In this document: piece by piece, positions 1-5,064 of the stretch
Position numbering within the stretch: position 1 is the stretch's first letter
Layout of the letters: every line of letters starts with the position of its first letter
Assembly: GCA_028698405.1 (NCBI GenBank)
Contig: JAQVDF010000160.1
Location: 1 to 5,561 of the forward strand
DNA from: Phenylobacterium sp.
Lineage (GTDB): Bacteria; Pseudomonadota; Alphaproteobacteria; Caulobacterales; Caulobacteraceae
DNA: 5,561 bases
Direction: 5' to 3'
Program-made: the position numbers and the translations under genes
Notes under the pieces: generated by a model
Told to the model about the DNA's origin: nothing
The model's input: only the letters and a program-made list of their open reading frames with translations
Database searches by the model: none

Positions 1-164
1 ACCGTCGGGACCTGTCCGGCCTGGTTCAGCGCCAGGAATTCGGGCGCCCGCGTCCCGTTGTTCAGGACGTCGACGTCGATCCACTCGTAGGGCAGGCCGA
101 GATGGTCGGCCGTCCACTTCACCTTCAGGCAGTTGCCCGACACCCGATCGCCGTAGATCCGCAT
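1..164 (-). CDS. Glutathione S-transferase-like protein, N-terminal part (cut by left window edge)
   Basis: Only the first 54 codons and part of the next are visible. They read as the thioredoxin-fold N-terminal domain of a soluble, cytoplasmic glutathione S-transferase: an opening MRIYGD strand, then SGNCLKVKW at residues 9-17, where the family places its catalytic Ser/Cys and first helix, then the LGLPYEWIDVDV second strand region, and near the edge LALNQAGQVPTV, the cis-proline and glutathione-backbone-binding segment. The family conjugates or reduces electrophiles with glutathione; the actual substrate cannot be read here. The ATG at 164-162 is preceded by a strong ribosome site, GGGAGGG at 172-178, about 7 nt upstream. 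The gene diverges from the 3D-domain gene and shows no link to the sulfur operon. I am sure of the fold family and unsure of the subclass; the C-terminal all-helical domain lies outside the window. Confidence 0.88.
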   Translation of the reverse strand, partial: MRIYGDRVSGNCLKVKWTADHLGLPYEWIDVDVLNNGTRAPEFLALNQAGQVPT

Positions 165-254
165 GGGCCGTCCCTCCCGACTCGGCCCGTAATGGGCGAA
201 CATCGGTGGGTAGAGCTCAGATCTTCGGCAAGGACCAGCAGGTCGTGGGCCAGA

Positions 255-280
255 TTGTCGCGCAGACGAGCGATGATAAC
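255..280 (+). promoter_or_regulatory. Weak candidate housekeeping promoter for the 3D-domain gene
   Basis: TTGTCG (255-260) could act as a -35 element and GATAAC (275-280) as a -10 element, with a 14-nt spacer. Caulobacter-type housekeeping promoters have a TTGaca-like box and a GCTANAWC-like box set closer together than in E. coli. The -10 match is poor (about half the conserved positions), so this is a guess by position, placed just upstream of the inverted repeat and 75 nt before the start codon. Confidence 0.2.
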
Positions 281-282
281 CT

Positions 283-299
283 TTGAGGGTTGTCCTCAA
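283..299. repeat. Perfect 6-bp inverted repeat TTGAGG-N5-CCTCAA
   Basis: TTGAGG (283-288) and CCTCAA (294-299) are exact reverse complements around a GTTGT centre. It lies between the candidate promoter and the start of the 3D-domain gene, and also upstream of the divergent GST-like gene, so it could be an operator for either. As RNA it would form only a short hairpin without a U-tract. Chance occurrence is quite possible at this arm length. Confidence 0.35.
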
Positions 300-341
300 G
301 GCTCCCGGCCGTTACGGAACGCGACTACCAGCTCAACGACG

Positions 342-347
342 AAGGAG
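342..347 (+). promoter_or_regulatory. Ribosome binding site that fixes the start of the 3D-domain gene
   Basis: AAGGAG lies 8 nt before the ATG at 356. The same frame is open further upstream to an alternative GTG-type start at 290, but that start has no comparable site and would bury the signal peptide behind 22 residues. The site therefore supports the start at 356. Confidence 0.8.
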
Positions 348-355
348 CCGCGTCC

Positions 356-838
356 ATGCGACGTCGCCTCGCCGCCCTGGCAGCCGCCATTCCCCTCATC
401 GCCATCGCTTCCAACGCGCAAGCCGCGACGAACGATCCGATCGGCGACCTGATCGTCTCGGCCCTGACGGGGTCGTCCCCCGGCTCGCCGGGCTACAAGC
501 TGAAGGCGACGCTGTATCACGCGGGCGCCAAGGGGGTGGGCGCGTTGGACAGCCTGGGCTGCAAGGTCGTGGCCATGCGCACCGCGGCCATCGACAAGAA
601 CCTGATCCCGCGCCGCACGGTGCTGTTCATCAAGGAGACCGTCGGCCTGCCGATGCCCGACGGGTCCAGACACGACGGCTACTGGTACGCGTCCGACGTC
701 GGCGGCGCGATCAAGGGCGAGCGCATCGACCTCTACACCGGTCACGGCAAGGCCTCGATGAAGCCGATGATGCCGCTGAACCTGTCCCGCCTGACGGTCA
801 CAAAGGTCGGCCAGTTCAAGGGCTGCCCGCCGAGCTAG
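356..838 (+). CDS. Small exported 3D-domain protein
   Basis: This 160-residue protein opens with an Arg-rich n-region (MRRRLAAL), a hydrophobic core to about residue 18 and an AQA cleavage site after residue 23, so it should be exported to the periplasm. There is no lipobox cysteine. The mature part matches the 3D domain, named for three conserved aspartates: AAID (Asp80), YASDVGGAIKG (Asp114) and ERIDLYTG (Asp125), preceded by IPRRTVLFIKETVGLPMPDG, the strand region that leads into it. The fold is a double-psi beta-barrel, also found at the end of the MltA lytic transglycosylase. The aspartates suggest carbohydrate or cell-wall work, but stand-alone members of this size have no established reaction. 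There is no LysM or other wall-binding domain. Two cysteines (69 and 157) could form a disulfide after export. The gene is monocistronic, with its own ribosome site and terminator, and converges on the sulfur operon. Confidence 0.85.
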   Translation: MRRRLAALAAAIPLIAIASNAQAATNDPIGDLIVSALTGSSPGSPGYKLKATLYHAGAKGVGALDSLGCKVVAMRTAAIDKNLIPRRTVLFIKETVGLPMPDGSRHDGYWYASDVGGAIKGERIDLYTGHGKASMKPMMPLNLSRLTVTKVGQFKGCPPS

Positions 839-866
839 GCGCGCAGGAGAGAGCCTGGCCGGCCTC

Positions 867-891
867 GCCCCTCCCTCGCGGAGGGGCTTTT
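867..891 (+). terminator. Intrinsic terminator of the 3D-domain gene
   Basis: GCCCCTCC (867-874) pairs perfectly with GGAGGGGC (880-887) around a 5-nt CTCGC loop, and TTTT (888-891) follows at once, then CATTT. The 8-bp GC-rich stem begins 29 nt after the TAG stop at 836-838. The opposite strand has no U-tract after the stem, so it should act only on plus-strand transcripts. Confidence 0.85.
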
Positions 892-912
892 CATTTGTGG
901 GACAACGCCGCG

Positions 913-943
913 CTTCCTCCCCCGCCACTGGCGAGAGAGGAAG
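913..943 (-). terminator. Imperfect hairpin after the sulfur operon, possible weak terminator
   Basis: CTTCCTC (913-919) pairs with GAGGAAG (937-943). After a small internal loop, CGCC (923-926) pairs with GGCG (930-933), leaving a 3-nt loop. It begins 22 nt past the TGA of the ferredoxin reductase gene, where an operon terminator would be expected. No run of U follows on the minus strand, so it is not a classic intrinsic terminator; it may instead protect the 3' end of the RNA or do nothing. Confidence 0.35.
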
Positions 944-964
944 TCGCAGTCGACTAAAGCGGCC

Positions 965-1777
965 TCAGGTTTCGACGAAGGCCTTCTCGAGAACGAAATC
1001 ACCGGGGCTGGCGACGCTGCCTTCCTCGTAGCCGCGGTCGAGCAGGATCTGCTTGAGGTCGGCCAGCACCGAGGGGCCGCCGCACAGCATCAGCCGATCG
1101 ACCTTGGGGTCCAGCGGCGGCACGCCCAGGTCCTCGAACAGCTTGCCCGAGGTGATCAGGTCGGTGATCCGGCCGTTGGTCTTGAACGGCTCGCGGGTCA
1201 CAGTCGGGTAATAGCGCAGCTTGCCGGCGACGATCTCGCCGAGGAGCTCGTGGTTCGGCAGTTCCTGCTCGAACAGTTCGCGGTAGTTGAGGTCCTCGAC
1301 CTTGCGCACCGTGTGGGTGACGATCACGTCGTCGAAGCGCTCGTAGACCTCGGGGTCGCGGGCCAGCGACAGCCAGGGGGCCAGGCCGGTGCCGGTGCCG
1401 ACCATGTAGAGCCGCTTGCCCGGGCGCAGACCGTCGAGCACCAGCGTCCCCGTCGGCTTGCGGCCGATCAACACCTGGTCGCCCACCTCGATCTTCTGCA
1501 GGCGCGAGGTCAGCGGGCCGTCCGGCACCTTGATCGAGTAGAACTCGAGCTCCTCGTGCCAGGCGGGCGAGGCGATCGAATAGGCGCGCACCAGCGGCTT
1601 GCCGTCCACCTCCAGGCCGACCATGACGAACTGGCCCGACTGGAACCTCAGCGAGGGATCCCGGGTCGTGCGGAACGAGAACAGGCTCTCGGTCCAGTGC
1701 TGGACCCAGGTCACGGTCTCGACGAAGAAGGCCCCGGCCTTTTTGACGGCCGGCGCGGCCACGGTGACGTCGCTCAT
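965..1777 (-). CDS. fpr: Ferredoxin--NADP reductase
   Basis: This 270-residue FAD flavoenzyme moves electrons between NADPH and ferredoxin or flavodoxin in the cytoplasm. The N-terminal FAD domain carries RAYSIASP (64-71), the isoalloxazine and phosphate site, and KVPDGPLTSRL (83-93), the second FAD loop. The NADP domain carries MVGTGTGLAPW (125-135), THTVR (154-158) and MLCGGPSVLADL (230-241). The tail VLEKAFVET (262-270) is the C-terminal extension typical of bacterial FPRs, which packs on the FAD. The size is normal for the family. The ATG is preceded by GAGGAAAG about 13 nt upstream, a slightly long spacing. The gene follows cysH after 31 nt and is the last of the run. Its place suggests that it feeds electrons through a ferredoxin to the siroheme reductase upstream; that role is inferred, since FPRs also serve oxidative-stress defence and other ferredoxin pathways. 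Confidence 0.93.
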   Translation of the reverse strand: MSDVTVAAPAVKKAGAFFVETVTWVQHWTESLFSFRTTRDPSLRFQSGQFVMVGLEVDGKPLVRAYSIASPAWHEELEFYSIKVPDGPLTSRLQKIEVGDQVLIGRKPTGTLVLDGLRPGKRLYMVGTGTGLAPWLSLARDPEVYERFDDVIVTHTVRKVEDLNYRELFEQELPNHELLGEIVAGKLRYYPTVTREPFKTNGRITDLITSGKLFEDLGVPPLDPKVDRLMLCGGPSVLADLKQILLDRGYEEGSVASPGDFVLEKAFVET

Positions 1778-1808
1778 GGGACTCTGATCTGCTTTCCTCG
1801 TGGGCGGC

Positions 1809-2549
1809 CTAGATGTCGCCGCCCAGGTTCACGACGGCGCCGGGCGCGCGAGCGACATGTATGCCGCATTCCGTCTTCTCCAACCCCTTCCAGCGTCCTG
1901 CGCGGACGTCTTCGCCTTCCTCCACGGGTTGCGTGCACGGCCAGCAGCCGATCGAGGGGAAGCCCTGGGCCACCAGCGGATGGGCCGGCAGCTCGTGCTC
2001 GGCCGCATAGGCGTCGAGCTCGGCCTTACCCCAATTGGCCAGCGGGTTGAACTTCACCTTGCCGTCCGCCTGTTCGACCACCGGCAGGCTGAGCCGGTCG
2101 CCGCCGTGGAACCGCTTGCGGCCGGTGATCCAGCCGTCGAAGTCGACCAGAGCCCGATCGAGCGGCAGCACCTTGCGGATGTGGCAGCAGGCGTCGGTGT
2201 CGCGCTTCCACAGGTCGTTCTTGGGATCGGCGGTCGCCAGGTCCTGGTAGTGCGGCCGAAGGTCCCGCACGTCGTTCAGGCCCAGGTGCGCGGCCAGGTT
2301 CTTGCGATAGTCCAGGGTCTGGCCGAACAGCATCCCCGTCTCGAGGAACAGCACCGGGATGTCCTTGCTGACCTGGGCCTCCAGGTGCAGCAGCACCGCC
2401 GACTCCGCCCCGAACGACGAGACCAGGGCCAGCTTGTCGCCGAACTGCTCGAGCGCCGCCGCGATGACGCTGGTCGGGTGGGCGTGCCGCAGCTCGGCGT
2501 CGAGCCGCGCGGCCAGAGACTTAGGTCGATCCAGGGTATCGTAAGCCAT
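1809..2549 (-). CDS. cysH: CysH-family APS reductase (assimilatory, predicted 4Fe-4S type)
   Basis: This 246-residue enzyme should reduce adenylyl sulfate to sulfite and AMP with electrons from thioredoxin. SSFGAES (44-50) is the nucleotide-binding PP-loop of the adenine nucleotide alpha-hydrolase fold. VLFLETGMLFGQTLDY (66-81) is a family block. ITGRKRFHGGDR (141-152) is the arginine-rich substrate loop, and KTECGIH (225-231) holds the catalytic Cys228. The pairs Cys121-Cys122 and Cys202-x-x-Cys205 are the four ligands of the [4Fe-4S] cluster that marks APS-using enzymes; E. coli-type PAPS reductases lack them. I therefore prefer APS reductase, although some cluster enzymes also accept PAPS. 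The ATG overlaps the stop of the DUF934 gene by one base (TAATG), with GGAGAGG (2555-2561) 5 nt upstream inside that gene, so translation is probably coupled. Confidence 0.92.
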   Translation of the reverse strand: MAYDTLDRPKSLAARLDAELRHAHPTSVIAAALEQFGDKLALVSSFGAESAVLLHLEAQVSKDIPVLFLETGMLFGQTLDYRKNLAAHLGLNDVRDLRPHYQDLATADPKNDLWKRDTDACCHIRKVLPLDRALVDFDGWITGRKRFHGGDRLSLPVVEQADGKVKFNPLANWGKAELDAYAAEHELPAHPLVAQGFPSIGCWPCTQPVEEGEDVRAGRWKGLEKTECGIHVARAPGAVVNLGGDI

Positions 2550-3058
2550 TACTGCCTCTCCGCACGCAGGACGAAGGCCGGGACCCGCTCGTCGGCGGCG
2601 CGCTGATAGACGTGGCGGAATCGCCCGGCCGCATGGGCCCAGGCCTCGGGCGTCGAGCCGTCGGCCGGTTCGAAGGCGTCGATGCCGCAGCGGAGCATGA
2701 ACTGCGCCTGCTCGCGCAGCACGTCGCCCACCGCCCTCACCTCGCCTTCGTAGCCGTAGCGCTCGCGCAGCAGGCGCCCGTTGGAGTACTGGCGCCCGTC
2801 GCGGAACTTGGGGAACTCCAGCGCCACCACCGACAGCCTGGGCAGGTCGTAGGCCAGGCTTTCCACCGTCTCGTCGGCGGTGACCCTCACGCCCACGGCA
2901 CGGCCTTCGGAGAGGAGACGCTCGCCGTCGGTCTGGAACCTCGCCAGCGACAGGATCACGTCGCCCGGCGGGATGTACTGGTCGTCGTCGGCGACGAAGG
3001 TGAAGGGGTCCTCCACCGTCGTCAGGCCGTCCTGGGTCAGCTTAATGTACGTCGGCAT
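2549..3058 (-). CDS. DUF934 protein of the sulfite reductase operon
   Basis: This 169-residue protein of unassigned function belongs to the DUF934 family, which is regularly encoded beside siroheme sulfite reductases and has been loosely annotated as an oxidoreductase of sulfite reduction. The diagnostic core is LEFPKFRDGRQYSNGRLLRER (residues 80-100), followed by YGYEGEVRAVGDVLREQAQF (101-120) and RCGIDAFE (123-130). There is no signal peptide or membrane segment, so it should be cytoplasmic. It has a single cysteine (Cys124) and no nucleotide-binding motif that I can see, so it cannot ligate an iron-sulfur cluster alone. The start at 3058 lies inside the end of the sulfite reductase gene (17-nt overlap) and is supported by a full AAGGAGG ribosome site. 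It sits between the two reductases of the pathway; a helper or assembly role is a guess. Confidence 0.9.
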   Translation of the reverse strand: MPTYIKLTQDGLTTVEDPFTFVADDDQYIPPGDVILSLARFQTDGERLLSEGRAVGVRVTADETVESLAYDLPRLSVVALEFPKFRDGRQYSNGRLLRERYGYEGEVRAVGDVLREQAQFMLRCGIDAFEPADGSTPEAWAHAAGRFRHVYQRAADERVPAFVLRAERQ

Positions 3059-4697
3059 AGACGGCCTCCTTGAACGGGGCGACGCCGGTGCGCCGGAATG
3101 TGTCGAGGAACCGCTCGCCGTCCTTGCGTTCGCGCAAATAGACCTCGACCAGCTGCTCGACGGCCTCGGCGACCTTCTCGTACGGCAGGGCGGGGCCCAG
3201 GATGGTGCCCAGCGCCGCGTCTTCGGCGCCCGAGCCTCCCAGGGTGACCTGGTAGAACTCCTCGCCCTTCTTATCGACGCCCAGGATGCCGATGTGGCCG
3301 ACGTGGTGGTGGCCGCAGGCGTTGATGCAGCCGCTGATCTTGATCTTCAGCTCGCCGATCTCCTCGGCCTTCTCGTCGTCGGCGAACCGTTCGGCGATCT
3401 GCTGGGCGATCGGGATCGCCCGGGCGTTGGCCAGGGTGCAGTAGTCCAGCCCCGGGCAGGCGATGATGTCGGTGACGAGGTCGATGTTCGGCGTCGCCAG
3501 CCCGGCCGCCTTCAGCTCGCGCCAGACCGCCGGGACGTCCTCCAGCTTCACGTGCGGCAGGATCAGGTTCTGCTGGTAGTTCACCCGCGCCTCGTCGAGC
3601 GAGTAGCGCTCGGCCAGGTCGGCGACCAGCTCCATCTGCTCGCTGCTGGCGTCGCCGGGGGTCAAGCCCGGCGTCTTCAGCGAGACGTCGACGATGGCGT
3701 ACCCCGGCGCCTTGTGCGGATGCAGGTTGTGACGCGTCCAGCGCGCGAATTCGGGGTCCGCCGCCTTGGCCGCCTCGAACGCCTCGCTGCGCGCGGGCAG
3801 GGTCTCGAAGCTCTTGGCGAAGTGGCCGCGGATGCGGGCCAGTTCGATGTCGGGCAGGTCGACCAGCTCGTGGTCGGACTTGGCCCACTCCTCCTCGACC
3901 TGGCGGGCGAACTCCTCGGCGCCGAGCTGGTTGACCAGGATCTTGATCCGCGCCTTCCACGGATTGTCCCGCCGACCGTGCCGGTTGTAGACCCGCAGGA
4001 TCGCCTCCAGGTACGACAGCAGGCGCCGGGTAGGCAGGAACTCGCGGATGGTGTGGCTCAGGTAGGGCGTGCGGCCCAGGCCCCCGCCGACCATCACTTC
4101 GAAGCCCAGCTCGCCGTTGCGACCGCGGCGCATCGCCAGGCCGATGTCGTAGATGCGCGTCGCCGTGCGGTCCTTGGCCGAGGCCGAGACCGCGATCTTG
4201 AACTTGCGCGGCAGGAACGAGAATTCCGGGTGCAGGGTGGCCCACTGGCGGATCGCCTCGGACCAGACGCGCGGATCGTCCAGCTCGTCGGAAGTCGCCC
4301 CGGCATAGGGATCGGCGGTGATGTTGCGGATGCAGTTCCCGGAGGTCTGCATCGCGTGCATCTCGACCTCGGCCAGATGCTCCAGGATGTCCGGCGCGTC
4401 CTTCAGCTTGATCCAGTGCAGCTGAAGGTTGGTGCGGGTCGTGAAGTGGCCGTAGCCGCGGTCGTAGGTCTTGGCGATCCAGGCCAGCTTGCGCAGCTTG
4501 GCCGCGTTCAGCGTCCCGTAGGGGATCGAGATCCGCAGCATGTAGGCGTGCAGCTGCAGATAGAGGCCGTTCATCAGCCGGATCGGCTTGAACTGCTCCT
4601 CGGTGATCTCGCCCGCCAGGCGGCGACCGACCTGTTCGCGGAACTCGTTCGCCCGGTCGGCGACGAACTCCTTGTCGATGGTGTCGTAGCGGTACAT
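3042..4697 (-). CDS. cysI: Siroheme [4Fe-4S] sulfite (or nitrite) reductase hemoprotein
   Basis: This 551-residue cytoplasmic enzyme should carry out the six-electron reduction of sulfite to sulfide. It shows the twofold repeat of the family: an N-terminal ferredoxin-like half with IPYGTLNAAKLRKLAWIA (58-75), then YGHFTTRTNLQLHWI (82-96), SGNCIRNITADPYAG (119-133) and PRKFKIAVSAS (163-173), which supply the Arg/Lys residues around siroheme and substrate. The C-terminal half has CPGLDYC (Cys414, Cys420) and CINACGHHHVGHIG (Cys457, Cys461), the four cluster ligands, one of which bridges to siroheme. Ferredoxin-linked nitrite reductases share this design, so the protein family alone does not settle the substrate; the neighbouring cysH and sulfur context favour sulfite. 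No flavin reductase partner is encoded nearby. The start follows a GAGGG site (4702-4706) that contains the stop of the DUF2849 gene, 7 nt away. Confidence 0.92.
   Translation of the reverse strand: MYRYDTIDKEFVADRANEFREQVGRRLAGEITEEQFKPIRLMNGLYLQLHAYMLRISIPYGTLNAAKLRKLAWIAKTYDRGYGHFTTRTNLQLHWIKLKDAPDILEHLAEVEMHAMQTSGNCIRNITADPYAGATSDELDDPRVWSEAIRQWATLHPEFSFLPRKFKIAVSASAKDRTATRIYDIGLAMRRGRNGELGFEVMVGGGLGRTPYLSHTIREFLPTRRLLSYLEAILRVYNRHGRRDNPWKARIKILVNQLGAEEFARQVEEEWAKSDHELVDLPDIELARIRGHFAKSFETLPARSEAFEAAKAADPEFARWTRHNLHPHKAPGYAIVDVSLKTPGLTPGDASSEQMELVADLAERYSLDEARVNYQQNLILPHVKLEDVPAVWRELKAAGLATPNIDLVTDIIACPGLDYCTLANARAIPIAQQIAERFADDEKAEEIGELKIKISGCINACGHHHVGHIGILGVDKKGEEFYQVTLGGSGAEDAALGTILGPALPYEKVAEAVEQLVEVYLRERKDGERFLDTFRRTGVAPFKEAVYADVH
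3066..3072 (-). promoter_or_regulatory. Ribosome binding site of the DUF934 gene, embedded in the sulfite reductase coding sequence
   Basis: On the minus strand AAGGAGG lies 7 nt before the ATG at 3058-3056, within the last codons of the sulfite reductase gene (encoding ...FKEAVY...). It is the best Shine-Dalgarno match in the operon and fixes the 17-nt overlap as the true arrangement. Confidence 0.8.
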
Positions 4698-4704
4698 CCC
4701 GCCC

Positions 4705-5064
4705 TCACTTACGCTTGATCAGGTTGATGCGGCCGGTGGAGCGGGCCGCGGTGTGCGCGTGTTGCAGGGTCTCGACCACCTTGCCGCCCTCGGCCTGCTT
4801 GCCGTGCTGCAGGTGGTTGGTGGGCCCCAGGGCGCGCAGCCGGTCGCGATAGGCGACCGGGATCCACACCCCGTCGATCTCCACCAGATCCATCAGGTAG
4901 GGATCGACCACGACGGTCGGCTGCGCCTTGGCGTGCGCCTCCGCGGCCTCGGCCGCGGCGGCGTCCTCGAACATCTCGATGTCCGCGAAGCGCTCGACCC
5001 ACTCGCCGGCGTTCCAGAACACGACCTCGCCGTCGATCAGACGGTTGGCGGTGAGGCCCTTCAT
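4705..5064 (-). CDS. DUF2849 protein
   Basis: This 119-residue protein of unknown function matches the DUF2849 family, small alphaproteobacterial proteins usually encoded just upstream of a siroheme sulfite/nitrite reductase. Recognisable parts are MKGLTANRLIDGEVVFWN (1-18), an Ala/Glu-rich helix at 34-48, TVVVDPYLMDLVEIDG (50-65), and IPVAYRDRLRALGPTNHLQHG (68-88). The tail ends in basic INLIKRK. It has no cysteine, signal peptide, membrane segment or known nucleotide-binding motif; five histidines (44, 84, 87, 102, 104) are present, but no metal site is clear. The ATG overlaps the methyltransferase stop as ATGA, with GGGAG 7-8 nt upstream. A longer open frame continues upstream of this ATG, but it is an Arg/Gly-rich out-of-frame reading of the methyltransferase gene, so I place the start here. 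Confidence 0.87.
   Translation of the reverse strand: MKGLTANRLIDGEVVFWNAGEWVERFADIEMFEDAAAAEAAEAHAKAQPTVVVDPYLMDLVEIDGVWIPVAYRDRLRALGPTNHLQHGKQAEGGKVVETLQHAHTAARSTGRINLIKRK

Larger units (their letters stand above)
165..355. other. Divergent intergenic region between the GST-like gene and the 3D-domain gene
   Basis: This 191-bp spacer should hold the promoters of both outward-facing genes. It contains the GST ribosome site (172-178), a weak promoter-like pair for the plus strand (255-280), an inverted repeat (283-299) and the ribosome site of the 3D-domain gene (342-347). Short reading frames in it have no convincing start or family resemblance, so I see no gene here. Confidence 0.6.
839..964. 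other. Convergent intergenic region between the 3D-domain gene and fpr
   Basis: This 126-bp gap holds the plus-strand terminator (867-891) and the imperfect hairpin (913-943). No gene, promoter or repeat copy is apparent in the remainder. Confidence 0.6.

Noticed and set aside
206..286. A 26-residue plus-strand frame in the divergent spacer (starts GTG, contains IFGKDQQVVGQIVAQTSDD)
   Set aside because: Codon use looks somewhat gene-like, but there is no ribosome site and I recognise no family. The opposite strand (about 210-295) also reads plausibly but has no start codon. It could be a decayed gene end, but nothing supports that firmly.
283..299. The TTGAGG inverted repeat as a terminator
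   Set aside because: The stem is short, no U-tract follows on either strand, and no gene ends next to it.
290..355. An upstream start (290) for the 3D-domain protein
   Set aside because: It would place 22 hydrophilic residues before a textbook signal peptide and lacks a ribosome site; the ATG at 356 has AAGGAG 8 nt before it.
296..928. A 210-residue minus-strand frame opposite the 3D-domain gene
   Set aside because: It runs across the terminator and antisense to a recognised exported protein, and has the Arg/Ala/Gly-rich make-up of a shadow frame.
2880..4718. Long open frame of about 612 codons on the plus strand opposite the sulfite reductase gene
   Set aside because: It is antisense to a well-recognised enzyme, is rich in Val, Leu, Gln, Arg and Asp in the monotonous way of antisense frames in GC-rich genomes, and matches no family I know.
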